Assembly: GCF_019203965.1 (NCBI RefSeq)
Contig: NZ_CP076448.1
Coordinates: 1,813,001 to 1,877,000, forward strand
DNA length: 64,000 bases
Direction of reading: 5' to 3'
From: Elioraea tepida
Lineage (GTDB): Bacteria > Pseudomonadota > Alphaproteobacteria > Acetobacterales > Acetobacteraceae
Part shown: one piece after another, positions 7,787 through 16,190 of the stretch
Numbering within the stretch: the stretch's first letter is position 1
How the letters are laid out: each line of letters begins with the position of its first letter
Made by a program: the position numbers and the translations under genes
The notes under the pieces: generated by a model
The model's database searches: none
What the model was told of the DNA's origin: nothing
What the model saw: the letters and a program-made list of their open reading frames with translations, nothing else

Positions 7787-9022
7787 ATGGCCTCACACGC
7801 GACGCGCGGCTCCGCACCCTCGATTTCACTCGTCCTGATCGCATTGCTCGGCACGCATCTTGCGGCGATGGGCGCCTTCCTCGGCGTTCCCGTTCTCGCC
7901 CCCCTGATCGCCGAGGACACGGGACTCCCGCCCGGGCTTGCCGGAATCAATGTGGCGCTCGTCTATGCCGGCTCGCTTCTCTCCGGCCCGCTGACCGGCC
8001 CGCTGATCGCCCGGCTCGGGCCGGTGCGGCTGTGCCAGGCGGCGCTCGCCGTGATCGCCCTCGGGCTGATGGTCGCGACCCTCGGCCACCCCGCCGCTCT
8101 GGTCGCCTCGGCGCTGATCGGCGGCGTTGGGCACGGGCCGCTGACGCCGGCGGGAAGCCACCTCCTGCATGACATGGCGCCGCAGCGGAGCCGAAGCCTC
8201 GTCTTCTCCGTCAAGCAGACCGGCGTTCCCGGCGGGGCGATGCTGATCGGCATGATCGCGCCGCCGCTCGGGCTCGCGCTCGGCTGGCGCGGCGGAGTCG
8301 CGGGTCTCGCCCTGCTCGCGGTGATGACGGCTCTGGCGCTGCAGCCCTTGCGCCGTTCCCTCGACGCGGATCGCGACCCGACCACCAAGGTCGGCCTCGC
8401 CGGGGCGAAGGCGAGCCTCGGCCTGTTCCGAAGCCAGCCCAAGCTGCGCGCGATCGCGCTCGTCGGCGCCGCCTTCGGCGTGTCGCAGTTCTGCTTCTCG
8501 TCCTTCTTCGTCGTGTTCCAGACCGAGATCCTGCACTACGACCTCCTGCTCGCCGGGCTGAACCTCTCTCTCGCGCAGGCCGCCGGTGTGGCGGGGCGCG
8601 TCCTGTGGGGGCTCGTCGCCGACATCGTCGGGCCGCTCTTCGTGCTCTCGGGGCTCGGCCTCGCCACGGCTGCTGCCGCGGTGACGCTTGCGCTCGCCGA
8701 GCCGGGCTGGCCGCCGGTGCTGGTGGCAGGGGCGGGCGTGGCGATGGGCGCGACCGCGATCGGGTGGAACGGCGTGCTCCTGTCGGAGACGGCGCGGCTC
8801 GCCCCGGTGGGCCAGGTGGGGGCGGCGACCGGCATGCTCTCCTTCGTCTTCGCGCTTGCCATGGTGGTCGCGCCGACCGGATTCTCCGGCCTTGTCCAGG
8901 CGACGAGCACCTACGTGGCCGGGTTCCTGGCCTGCGCGGCGTCGGCGCTGATCGGCGTCTTCCTGCTCGCCCCGCTTAGACGCTCGGCTGCCGCGACGGT
9001 GCGCTCGCCGCAGCGTCCGTGA
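7787..9022 (+). CDS. MFS transporter
   Basis: This 411-residue protein has twelve hydrophobic segments in two halves and an MFS-type loop after the second helix (SLLSGPLTGPLIARLGPVRL, about residues 60-80). In frame the reading region could extend upstream to 7688, but that would overlap the divergent mscS start, so I chose the ATG at 7787 (MASHATRG); a GTG four codons earlier is an alternative. A second-half segment QTEILHYDLLLAGLNLSLAQ and the GLVADIVGPLFVLSGLGLA loop fit a sugar/organic-anion type permease. The substrate is unknown and no enzyme gene next to it gives a hint. Confidence 0.85.
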   Translation: MASHATRGSAPSISLVLIALLGTHLAAMGAFLGVPVLAPLIAEDTGLPPGLAGINVALVYAGSLLSGPLTGPLIARLGPVRLCQAALAVIALGLMVATLGHPAALVASALIGGVGHGPLTPAGSHLLHDMAPQRSRSLVFSVKQTGVPGGAMLIGMIAPPLGLALGWRGGVAGLALLAVMTALALQPLRRSLDADRDPTTKVGLAGAKASLGLFRSQPKLRAIALVGAAFGVSQFCFSSFFVVFQTEILHYDLLLAGLNLSLAQAAGVAGRVLWGLVADIVGPLFVLSGLGLATAAAAVTLALAEPGWPPVLVAGAGVAMGATAIGWNGVLLSETARLAPVGQVGAATGMLSFVFALAMVVAPTGFSGLVQATSTYVAGFLACAASALIGVFLLAPLRRSAAATVRSPQRP

Positions 9023-9068
9023 CGGCACGGGGCGTGACCCGGGCTGCGTGGCATGGCAGGGTCGGGGC

Positions 9069-9260
9069 ATGACGACCTTTCTGATCCTCCTTGTCGCGGC
9101 GGCGATGCTCGCCACGCTTGGCGTTCTCCTTGCCGGCGTGGTCGGCCTCGCGCGAGGGGTCGACCCGGCCCGGAGCAACGTGCTGATGCGCTGGCGTGTC
9201 GTGCTGCAGGCGGCGGCGCTCGGCCTGTTCCTGCTCCTGCTCGCTCTGGTCGGGCGCTGA
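9069..9260 (+). CDS. HIG1-like twin-transmembrane small protein
   Basis: A 63-residue protein with two hydrophobic helices (about residues 2-26 and 42-62) joined by a short basic loop with [20 protein letters not shown], the pattern of bacterial HIG1-domain proteins. The upstream in-frame ATG at 9048 is less likely, because the helix would then begin too deep. In many alphaproteobacteria a protein of this type sits just upstream of a cobalamin adenosyltransferase gene and etfBA; here the adenosyltransferase is absent and etfB follows after about 180 bases. Its function in these bacteria is not established. Confidence 0.72.
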   Translation: MTTFLILLVAAAMLATLGVLLAGVVGLARGVDPARSNVLMRWRVVLQAAALGLFLLLLALVGR

Positions 9261-9272
9261 GCCTGGCCTCGC

Positions 9273-9301
9273 TTGCGCAACCCGGCATACGCCGCTACCG
9301 T
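9273..9301 (+). promoter_or_regulatory. Candidate sigma70-type promoter of etfBA-hbd
   Basis: TTGCGC at 9273-9278 and TACCGT at 9296-9301, with a 17-base spacer. It resembles the fabD promoter in this window (TTGACA, 17 bases, TACCAC). The leader to the etfB start at 9442 would be about 135 bases. Confidence 0.45.
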
Positions 9302-9441
9302 CGGAGTTGCCTGTTGCACGTGCGAAGAAGACGACGCGGGCGCGTCCGCGCGACCCCCCGGCTCCGGCCCGTCACGGTGGTGCCGCCCCGTCCCATCCTC
9401 TCGATGCGCGTGCACGCTCCATCCAGCGTGGCAGGACAGAG

Positions 9442-10191
9442 ATGAAGATCCTCGTGCCCGTGAAGCGGGTCGTCGACTACAACGTCAAGATCCGCGTCAA
9501 GGCGGACCAAACCGGTGTCGAGACCGCCAACGTCAAGATGTCGATGAACCCCTTCGACGAGATCGCCGTCGAAGAGGCGGTTCGTCTCAAGGAGAAGGGG
9601 CTCGCCGGCGAGATCGTTGCCGTCTCGGCCGGTGTTGCCGCAGCCGCCGAAACGATCCGCACGGCTCTCGCGATGGGAGCGGACCGCGGCATCCTGATCG
9701 AGACCGAGGTCGAGCTGCAGCCGCTTGCGGTCGCGAAGCTTCTCAAGGCGGTGGTTGCGAGGGAGTCGCCCGGCCTTGTGATCATGGGCAAGCAGGCGAT
9801 CGACGATGACATGAACGCCACCGGGCAGATGCTCGCCGCCTTGCTCGGCTGGCCGCAGGGAACCTTCGCCTCGAAGGTCGCGCTCGCCGACGGCCGGGTC
9901 ACGGTCACGCGCGAGGTCGATGGCGGGCTCGAGACGGTCGAGCTCGCTCTGCCGGCCGTGGTCACGGCCGATCTGAGGCTCAACGAGCCGCGCTACGCCT
10001 CGCTGCCGAACATCATGAAGGCGCGCAAGAAGCCGATCGAGACCCTCACGCCTGCCGCGCTCGGCGTCGACGTCACGCCGCGGCTCGCCGTGCTCAAGGT
10101 CGAGGAGCCGCCGAAGCGCAAGGCCGGGGCGAAGGTCGCCTCGGTCGCGGAGCTGGTCGCGAAGCTTCGCACCGAGGCCAAGGTGATCTGA
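9442..10191 (+). CDS. etfB: Electron transfer flavoprotein subunit beta
   Basis: This 249-residue protein opens with the typical [20 protein letters not shown] and carries the ETF-beta signature region ([20 protein letters not shown], about residues 175-195), plus the AMP-binding segment with [14 protein letters not shown] near 115-130. With EtfA it forms the FAD/AMP heterodimer that accepts electrons from acyl-CoA and other dehydrogenases and passes them to ETF-quinone oxidoreductase. The reading frame is open upstream to 9196, but the ATG at 9442 matches the conserved N-terminus. etfA follows after 27 bases. Confidence 0.97.
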   Translation: MKILVPVKRVVDYNVKIRVKADQTGVETANVKMSMNPFDEIAVEEAVRLKEKGLAGEIVAVSAGVAAAAETIRTALAMGADRGILIETEVELQPLAVAKLLKAVVARESPGLVIMGKQAIDDDMNATGQMLAALLGWPQGTFASKVALADGRVTVTREVDGGLETVELALPAVVTADLRLNEPRYASLPNIMKARKKPIETLTPAALGVDVTPRLAVLKVEEPPKRKAGAKVASVAELVAKLRTEAKVI

Positions 10192-10218
10192 GAGCGAGAC
10201 CCTGCGAAGGAGTGGGTG

Positions 10219-11172
10219 ATGGCGATTCTGGTTCTGGCCGATCATGACGGAGGCGTGATCAAGCAGCCGACGCGCTCGGCGCTCGCTGCCGCCGCCCGGA
10301 TCGGCGCTCTCGCCGGCGGTGAGGTGCACCTTCTCGTCGCCGGGCATGGAAGCGGGGAGGCGGCCCGCGCCGCCGCGCGCCTGCCTGGGGTGGCGAAGGT
10401 GCTGCACGCCGATGGTGCCTCGCTCGCGCACGCTCTGGCCGAGCCGATGGCCGCACTGCTCGCCCGGCTCGCGCCTGGCTACACGCACCTCCTCTCCGCC
10501 GCCACCGCCCAGGGCAAGAACGTCATGCCGCGTCTTGCCGCTCTGATCGACGTGCAGCCGATCTCCGACATCGCCGCCGTGGTGGCGCCCGACACCTTCG
10601 TCCGGCCGATCTATGCTGGCAACGCGCTCGCGACCGTGCGCTCGTCCGACCCGGTGAAGGTGCTCACCGTCCGCGCCGCAAGCTTCGACCCGGTGCCGGC
10701 CGAGGGCGGCGCAGCAGCCATCGAGGCGTTGCCGGTGCCCGAGGATCCGGGCCTTTCCCGCTTCATCGGCCAGGAGCTTACCGCCTCCGCCCGGCCCGAG
10801 CTCACCTCGGCTCGCGTGGTCGTCTCGGGCGGCCGCGGCATGGGCTCGGCCGAGAACTTCAAGCTGATCGAGGCGGTGGCGGACAAGCTCGGCGCGGCCG
10901 TCGGCGCCTCGCGCGCCGCGGTCGACGCGGGCTTCGTGCCGAACGACTACCAGGTCGGGCAGACCGGCAAGATCGTCGCCCCGGAACTTTACATCGCCGT
11001 CGGCATCTCGGGCGCGATCCAGCACCTTGCCGGCATGAAGGACAGCAAGGTGATCGTCGCCATCAACAAGGACGAGGAGGCGCCGATCTTCCAGGTCGCC
11101 GACTACGGCCTGGTGGGGGACCTGTTCCAGGTCCTGCCCGAGCTCGCCGCCGAACTGGAGAAGACGGCGTGA
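10219..11172 (+). CDS. etfA: Electron transfer flavoprotein subunit alpha
   Basis: A 317-residue protein. The N-terminal domain resembles EtfB. The C-terminal FAD domain has [16 protein letters not shown] (about residue 200), [18 protein letters not shown] and [12 protein letters not shown], all standard EtfA FAD contacts. I chose ATG 10219 over the in-frame GTG at 10216 because AAGGAG ends 7 bases upstream and [10 protein letters not shown] is the usual start. It partners EtfB. Its TGA overlaps the GTG of the next gene (GTGA), so the three genes form a translationally coupled unit for beta-oxidation-type metabolism. Confidence 0.96.
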   Translation: MAILVLADHDGGVIKQPTRSALAAAARIGALAGGEVHLLVAGHGSGEAARAAARLPGVAKVLHADGASLAHALAEPMAALLARLAPGYTHLLSAATAQGKNVMPRLAALIDVQPISDIAAVVAPDTFVRPIYAGNALATVRSSDPVKVLTVRAASFDPVPAEGGAAAIEALPVPEDPGLSRFIGQELTASARPELTSARVVVSGGRGMGSAENFKLIEAVADKLGAAVGASRAAVDAGFVPNDYQVGQTGKIVAPELYIAVGISGAIQHLAGMKDSKVIVAINKDEEAPIFQVADYGLVGDLFQVLPELAAELEKTA

Positions 11173-12050
11173 GCGCAACGATCTCCCGCCTCGGCGTGAT
11201 CGGCGCCGGCCAGATGGGGTCCGGCATCGCGCATGTCGCCGCTCTTGCCGGGCTCGAGGTTGCGATGGTCGATGTCAACCCGGCCGCGCTTGACAAGGCG
11301 GTCGCCTCGATCGCGCGCAACATCGACCGCCAGGTGGCGAAGGGCGCGGTGACCGCGGAGGCGAAGGAGAGGGCGCTTGCACGGATCACAACGGGGACGG
11401 ACCATTCCGTCTTTGCCGACGCCGACATGGTGATCGAGGCCGCGACCGAGAACGCGGAGGTGAAGAAGGGGATCTTCCGGGCGCTCTGCCCCGTTCTGAA
11501 GCCCACGGCGATCATCGCCACCAACACCTCCTCGATCTCGATCACCGGCTTGGCGGCGGCGACCGACCGTCCCGCCCGCTTCATCGGCATGCACTTCATG
11601 AACCCGGTGCCGGTGATGCGGCTCGTCGAGGTGATCCGCGGCATCGCCACCGATGACGCGACGTTCGAGGCAACCGTCGCGCTCGCGCAACGGCTTGGCA
11701 AGACCACAGCGACCGCGGCCGACTATCCGGGCTTCATCGTCAACCGCATCCTCGTGCCGATGATCAACGAGGCGGTGCAGGCGCTTCAGGAGGGGGTGGG
11801 CGACGTCGTCTCGATCGACACGGCGATGAAGCTCGGCACCAACCAGCCGATGGGTCCGCTCGAGCTTGCCGACTTCATCGGGCTCGACACCTGCCTTGCG
11901 ATCATGCGCGTGCTCCACGAAGGGTTCGCGGACAGCAAGTACCGCCCGGCCGCGCTGCTCGTGAAATACGTCGAGGCCGGCTGGCTCGGCCGCAAGACGG
12001 GGCGCGGCTTCTACGACTATTCGACGACCTCGCCTTCGCCGACGCGCTGA
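11169..12050 (+). CDS. hbdA: 3-hydroxybutyryl-CoA dehydrogenase
   Basis: This 293-residue enzyme has an N-terminal NAD-binding Rossmann motif (GAGQMGSGIAHVAA, residues 12-25), the catalytic-His segment HFMNPVPVMRLVEVI near 140, and C-terminal dimerisation helices starting at NRILVPMINEAVQALQEG. It oxidises (S)-3-hydroxybutyryl-CoA to acetoacetyl-CoA with NAD(P). The length is that of the short monofunctional enzyme, not a FadB fusion. It begins with GTG inside the etfA stop. Placement directly after etfBA is widely conserved in alphaproteobacteria and links it to the same electron-transfer chain. Confidence 0.94.
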   Translation: MSATISRLGVIGAGQMGSGIAHVAALAGLEVAMVDVNPAALDKAVASIARNIDRQVAKGAVTAEAKERALARITTGTDHSVFADADMVIEAATENAEVKKGIFRALCPVLKPTAIIATNTSSISITGLAAATDRPARFIGMHFMNPVPVMRLVEVIRGIATDDATFEATVALAQRLGKTTATAADYPGFIVNRILVPMINEAVQALQEGVGDVVSIDTAMKLGTNQPMGPLELADFIGLDTCLAIMRVLHEGFADSKYRPAALLVKYVEAGWLGRKTGRGFYDYSTTSPSPTR

Positions 12051-12281
12051 CCGGCACGTGCGTGGGGCTGTGGTCTCCCGCACAGCCGGTCCTGGCGTGT
12101 GGGTGCGGCCTCGGGCGCGAACCGTGAGGGGAACGAGCCGCCTGCGTTCCGACGTCGATCCGCGCCGGGCTCCGTGGCGCGCTCCCGCAGCGTCCGCACG
12201 GCCGGTTCGCCTCCCACGGCCGACCCGCGTTTTCCCTGCGGTTCCGCCTGAACGCCGCGATCTGACCGCCGGAGTGACGCG
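12051..12281. other. Intergenic stretch without recognisable gene
   Basis: These 231 bases between hbdA and the methyltransferase gene are GC-rich. A 75-codon open frame inside them has no recognisable features and looks like a compositional artefact. The last 15 bases contain GGAG in position to serve as the ribosome binding site of the gene starting at 12282. I see no terminator. Confidence 0.5.
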
Positions 12282-12908
12282 ATGAGCCGACGCGAGCCGC
12301 CCCCCTCGCCGTGGCAGCGCCGCTGGCAGGAGCGCTACGAGGCGGGAGCCTGGCTGTTCGGAGAGGCTCCGAACGAGTGGCTCGTCTCGAACGCCTGGCG
12401 CCTGAAGCCCGGCATGCGTGCCCTCTGCCCCGGCGAGGGCGAGGGGCGGAACGCGGTGTTCCTCGCTTCGCTCGGGCTTGCCGTCACCGCGGTGGATTTC
12501 GCCCCCGCCGCGCTCGCCCGCGCCCGCTCCCTTGCGGCGCGGCGAGGTGTGGCGATCACCACCCTCTGCGCCGACCTCGCGTCGTGGGACTGGCCGGAGG
12601 CGGCGTTTGATCTCGTGGCGCTGATCTTCGTGCAACTCTCGCCGGAGGAACGCCGCGCGGTGCATGCCGGGGCGGGCCGCGCGCTCGCGCCCGGAGGCTG
12701 GCTCGTGCTCGAGGCCTTCGCGCGTGGCGGGCCGCCCGGCTGCGGCCCGCGCACGGAGGAGAGCCGCTACGATGCCGCGATGCTGCGCGACGATTTTCCG
12801 GGCCTCGTGATGCACGCTCTGACCACCGGCACCGTGCTGCTCGACGAAGGCGAGGCGCATCGCGGCGAGGCGACGGTGGTGCGCCTGCTCGCGCGACGCG
12901 GGGCGTAA
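12282..12908 (+). CDS. Class I SAM-dependent methyltransferase (TehB-like)
   Basis: The 208-residue protein has the class I methyltransferase order. An N-terminal WQRRWQERYEAGAWLFGEAP segment resembles TehB/tellurite-resistance-type enzymes. Motif I is degenerate (ALCPGEGEGRNAVFLASLG, about residues 45-63), and motif II ends in VTAVDFAPAALARAR. Acidic motif post-I is CADLASW, and motif IV is DLVALIFVQL. The substrate is unknown; TehB-like enzymes methylate metalloid oxyanions or small thiols, but the fold alone cannot prove this. The start is supported by GGAG eight bases upstream. The next gene begins 31 bases after its stop. Confidence 0.85.
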   Translation: MSRREPPPSPWQRRWQERYEAGAWLFGEAPNEWLVSNAWRLKPGMRALCPGEGEGRNAVFLASLGLAVTAVDFAPAALARARSLAARRGVAITTLCADLASWDWPEAAFDLVALIFVQLSPEERRAVHAGAGRALAPGGWLVLEAFARGGPPGCGPRTEESRYDAAMLRDDFPGLVMHALTTGTVLLDEGEAHRGEATVVRLLARRGA

Positions 12909-12939
12909 GCGACAACGCGCAGGACCGGATGGAGACGCG

Positions 12940-13851
12940 ATGACACCGCTCGCTCCCGGAGACAGGGTCGCGTTCATCGGGCTCGGCACGATGGGCGCGG
13001 CGATGGCCGCCAACATCTCCCGCGCGGGCTTCCGCCTCGCAGTGCACACGCGCACGCGCGCACGCGCCGAGGCGCTGGTCGCCTCCGGCGCGCTCTGGGC
13101 GGAGACGCCGGGAGAGGCGGCGCGCGAAGCCCGGGCCCTCTGCCTCTCCCTGCCCGACGCGGCGGACGTCAAGGCGGTTCTGTTCGGCGCGGGCGGCGCG
13201 GCCGAGGCGCTCGCGCCGGGGTCGATCGTGATCGACTTCTCCACGATCGCCCCGGAGGAGGCGTCGCGCGTCGCCGCCATGCTTGCCGAGCGTGGCGTGG
13301 CGATGCTCGACAGCCCCGTCTCAGGCGGGCCGATGGGTGCGGTGCAGGCCACCCTCACCTGCATGGTGGGAGGTGATCGATCCGCCTTCGCGGCTGCCTC
13401 GGCCCTGTTCTCGGCCGTTGCCCGAACCGTCACCCATCTCGGCCCCGCGGGATCGGGCCAGGTGTGCAAGGCGGCCAATCAGCTCATCATCTGCGCGACC
13501 ATGCAGGCCGTCGCCGAGGGGCTCGCTCTCGGCGCCCGCGCCGGGCTGGACGTCGCGGCGATGCGCGAGGCCCTGCTCGGCGGCAGCGCGCGCTCTGCCG
13601 TGCTCGAGACCCACGCTTTGCGCATGCTCAAGCAGCGCTTCTCACCTCCCGCCTTCCGCGCCGGGCTGATGCGCAAGGACATCCGAATCGCGCTCGCCGC
13701 GGCCCAAGTGCATGGCGTGTTCGCGCCCGCCACGGCGCACGCGGCGCAGATGTTCGAGGCGCTCGCGAACCAGGGCCGCGACGGGGAGGACTGCACCGTC
13801 CTCGGCCAGCTCGTCGCCGAACTCTCCGGCCTCGCCGGCGTCCAAGGGTGA
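12940..13851 (+). CDS. NAD(P)-dependent 3-hydroxyisobutyrate dehydrogenase-family enzyme
   Basis: This 303-residue beta-hydroxyacid dehydrogenase has the Rossmann motif FIGLGTMGAAMAANI (residues 12-26) and the substrate-binding signature DSPVSGGPMGA near residue 125. The catalytic lysine lies in GSGQVCKAANQ near 175. A C-terminal helical domain with GLMRKDIRIALAAA follows. Family members oxidise 3-hydroxyisobutyrate, tartronate semialdehyde, 6-phosphogluconate-like or succinic-semialdehyde-type substrates; the sequence does not fix which. No valine-degradation genes flank it. Its TGA overlaps the GTG of the MATE gene. Confidence 0.9.
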   Translation: MTPLAPGDRVAFIGLGTMGAAMAANISRAGFRLAVHTRTRARAEALVASGALWAETPGEAAREARALCLSLPDAADVKAVLFGAGGAAEALAPGSIVIDFSTIAPEEASRVAAMLAERGVAMLDSPVSGGPMGAVQATLTCMVGGDRSAFAAASALFSAVARTVTHLGPAGSGQVCKAANQLIICATMQAVAEGLALGARAGLDVAAMREALLGGSARSAVLETHALRMLKQRFSPPAFRAGLMRKDIRIALAAAQVHGVFAPATAHAAQMFEALANQGRDGEDCTVLGQLVAELSGLAGVQG

Positions 13852-15173
13852 GCACGGCTCCCTCCCCGGCCCGGTACGGGCGAATCCTCGCGCTCGCCCT
13901 GCCGACGATGACGGTCGCCTCCACCCAGGCCGCGTGCCAAACCCTTGAAGTGGCGTTCATCGGCCGGCTCGGCACCGAGGTGCTCGCGGGCTACGCGCTG
14001 GTTCTGCCGCTGCTTCTCCTGATGCAGATGATGTCCACCGGGGCGATGGGGGGCGGGGTTGCCGCCGCGATCGCCCGCGCTCTCGGTGCGGGGCGTCGCG
14101 ACGAGGCTTCGGCGCTCGTGGTTCATGCTGCGCTGATCGGCCTCTTCATGGGGCTCCTCTTCACGCTTCTGATCGAGGGGTTCGGGCCGGCGCTGTTCCG
14201 CGCGCTGGGCGGCACGGAGGAGGCCGTGCGTCACGCCACCCTGTTCGCGCGTATCCTGTTCGCCGGCTCAGTTCTCGTGTGGCTTGCGAACACGCTGGCT
14301 TCGGTTCTGCGCGGCGCGGGCAACATGCGCCTGCCGGCGCTGATCATGCTCGGGGCGTGGGGGGTCGACGCCGCGCTCTCGATCACCCTCCTGACCCGGA
14401 CGTCGCTCGGTATCGCCGGGGCGGCGATCGCCTATGTCGCGACCTTCCTGCTCGCCTGCATCGCCATGACGTTGGCGATCCTCAAGGGCGGGGCGGGGGT
14501 GGTGCCGTCGCTTCGGGTCCGGCTCGATCCGGCCCTGTTCCGGCGAATCCTCTCCGTCGGCCTCGTCGCCTCGGCGATGGCGGCGATCGCCAACCTCACC
14601 ACGGTTCTCGTCACGGCTCTCGTCTCCCGCCACGGCTCGGCCGCGATCGCCGCCTACGGCGTCGGCGTCCGGCTCGAGTTCCTGATGATTCCGCTTGCCT
14701 ACGGCATCGGCGCGGCGCTGACCGCTCTCGTCGGCCTGCGCGTCGGCGCGGGGGATTGGGCGGGGGCGCGGATCACCGCCTGGCGCGGCGGGGCGCTTGC
14801 CGCCGCGATCGCGGGCATGATCGGCGCCTCCGTCGCGCTCGCGCCCGAGCCCTTTGCGCGCGCCTTCGCGGCCGACCCAGCGGTGCGCGAGGCGATCGTT
14901 CTCTACCTCGTGGTGATCGGCCCCGCCTTCCCGGCGCTCGGCCTCGGCATGGCGCTCTACTTCGCCGCGCAAGGCGCGGGGCGGATGCGCCTTCCCTTCC
15001 TTGCCTCGCTCGCACGCATCGGGCTTGCCGTCGGCGGCGGTGCCTGTGCCGGGGAGCGTTTCGGGCTCGCTGGTCTGTTCGTCGCGCTCTCGGCCGCGCT
15101 CGTCGGCTACGGGGCGATCGTCGCGCTCTCGGTCAGGCCGCGCCTATGGTCGGCGGGGCGCGGCGGGCGTTGA
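13848..15173 (+). CDS. MATE-family multidrug/Na+ antiporter-type exporter
   Basis: A 441-residue protein with about twelve membrane helices and the MATE duplicated fold. Early on, ILALALPTMTVASTQAACQT and EVAFIGRLGTEVLAGYALV resemble the MatE domain start; the second repeat begins around RILSVGLVASAMAAIANL. I placed the start at the GTG at 13848, which overlaps the upstream stop in a GTGA junction, because upstream in-frame sequence is only a shadow of the dehydrogenase gene. MATE proteins export cationic compounds in exchange for Na+ or H+; the substrate is unknown. It is plausibly co-translated with the dehydrogenase. Confidence 0.9.
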   Translation: MSTAPSPARYGRILALALPTMTVASTQAACQTLEVAFIGRLGTEVLAGYALVLPLLLLMQMMSTGAMGGGVAAAIARALGAGRRDEASALVVHAALIGLFMGLLFTLLIEGFGPALFRALGGTEEAVRHATLFARILFAGSVLVWLANTLASVLRGAGNMRLPALIMLGAWGVDAALSITLLTRTSLGIAGAAIAYVATFLLACIAMTLAILKGGAGVVPSLRVRLDPALFRRILSVGLVASAMAAIANLTTVLVTALVSRHGSAAIAAYGVGVRLEFLMIPLAYGIGAALTALVGLRVGAGDWAGARITAWRGGALAAAIAGMIGASVALAPEPFARAFAADPAVREAIVLYLVVIGPAFPALGLGMALYFAAQGAGRMRLPFLASLARIGLAVGGGACAGERFGLAGLFVALSAALVGYGAIVALSVRPRLWSAGRGGR

Positions 15174-15192
15174 GCGGGAGAGCGCGTCGGTG

Positions 15193-15276
15193 CGGGCGGT
15201 CGGGGTCGAACCGACACGCCGGTTGCCCGGCTGCGGATTTTAAGTCCGCTGCGTCTACCAGTTCCGCCACGCCCGC
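15193..15276 (-). tRNA. tRNA-Leu (anticodon UAA)
   Basis: On the minus strand this forms a complete class II tRNA. The acceptor stem is GCGGGCG/CGCCCGC, the D arm contains AACTGGTAGACGC, and the anticodon stem GCGGA/TCCGC encloses the loop CTTAAAA (anticodon TAA). A long variable arm and the T arm GTCGGTTCGACCCCGAC complete it. The discriminator is A. The genome does not encode CCA (CCG follows), so CCA must be added by the nucleotidyltransferase. It lies between the MATE gene and dapB, opposite to both. Confidence 0.96.
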
Positions 15277-15377
15277 TTGCTACGAGGCATAGCATCCGCG
15301 CACACGGCCCGCGAGGCGGGCGATTGACCGGCGTGGCCGTGCGCCGCACCGTCGGCCCCGGAACCGAGGGGGTGACG

Positions 15378-16190
15378 ATGGCGACACGGATCGGTGTGGC
15401 GGGGGTGGGAGGGCGCATGGGGCGGCTTCTGGTCGCGGAGATCCTCCGCACGCCTGGGGCCACGCTCGCAGGCGGAACCGTCCGCCCCGGCGGGGCGCTG
15501 ATCGGGCAGGATGTCGGGCGGATCGCCGGGCTCGAGCCGATGGGCCTGCCGGCGACCGATGACATCACCGCGCTCGCCGCGCGCGCCGATGTGCTGATCG
15601 ACTTCACCCACGCGGACGCGCTCGAAGCAAACCTCGCCGCCGCCACGGCCGCGCGCACGGCGCTCGTGCTTGGCACGACGGGGCTCACGGCGGACCAGGA
15701 GCAGGCGGTTGCCGCCGCAGCGCGCGCCATTCCCGTGGTCCATGCCGCCAATTTCGCCCCGGCGGTGAACGTGATGCTCGGCCTCGTTCGGCAGGCGGCC
15801 GCGGCGCTCGGGCCCGAGTACGACATCGAGATCCTCGAGATGCACCACCGCCAGAAGGTCGATGCCCCCTCGGGCACCGCGATCGCGCTTGGCCGCGCCG
15901 CGGCGTCGGGGCGAGGTGTCGTGCTCGAGTCGGTGATGGAGAGCGGCCGGCACGGGCATACGGGGCGCCGGGCCGACGGCGCGATCGGCTTCGCCGCCTT
16001 GCGTGGCGGCCAAGTGGTTGGAGAGCACAGCGTGATCTTCGCGGGAGCCGTGGAGCACATCACGATCGGCCACCGCAGCTTCGACCGGCGAATCTATGCC
16101 GAGGGCGCGCTGCGCGCCGCGCTCTGGGTGGCCGGGCGCGCGCCCGGCCTCTACGGCATGCTCGACGTGCTCGGGATGGAGCGGCCTTGA
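15378..16190 (+). CDS. dapB: 4-hydroxy-tetrahydrodipicolinate reductase
   Basis: This 270-residue enzyme has the N-terminal nucleotide-binding motif GVAGVGGRMGRLL (residues 6-18) and the family signature EMHHRQKVDAPSGTA near residue 155, with the catalytic His-His-x-x-Lys. It reduces 4-hydroxy-tetrahydrodipicolinate in lysine/diaminopimelate synthesis. The frame is open to 15324, but ATG 15378 follows a GAGGGGG Shine-Dalgarno and matches the conserved start. Its TGA overlaps the next gene's start (16187), so the unknown gene downstream is translated with it. Confidence 0.96.
   Translation: MATRIGVAGVGGRMGRLLVAEILRTPGATLAGGTVRPGGALIGQDVGRIAGLEPMGLPATDDITALAARADVLIDFTHADALEANLAAATAARTALVLGTTGLTADQEQAVAAAARAIPVVHAANFAPAVNVMLGLVRQAAAALGPEYDIEILEMHHRQKVDAPSGTAIALGRAAASGRGVVLESVMESGRHGHTGRRADGAIGFAALRGGQVVGEHSVIFAGAVEHITIGHRSFDRRIYAEGALRAALWVAGRAPGLYGMLDVLGMERP

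Noticed and set aside
12058-12285. A 75-codon plus-strand open frame between hbdA and the methyltransferase
   Set aside because: No ribosome binding site, no recognisable motif, Arg/Pro-rich composition typical of non-coding GC-rich DNA.
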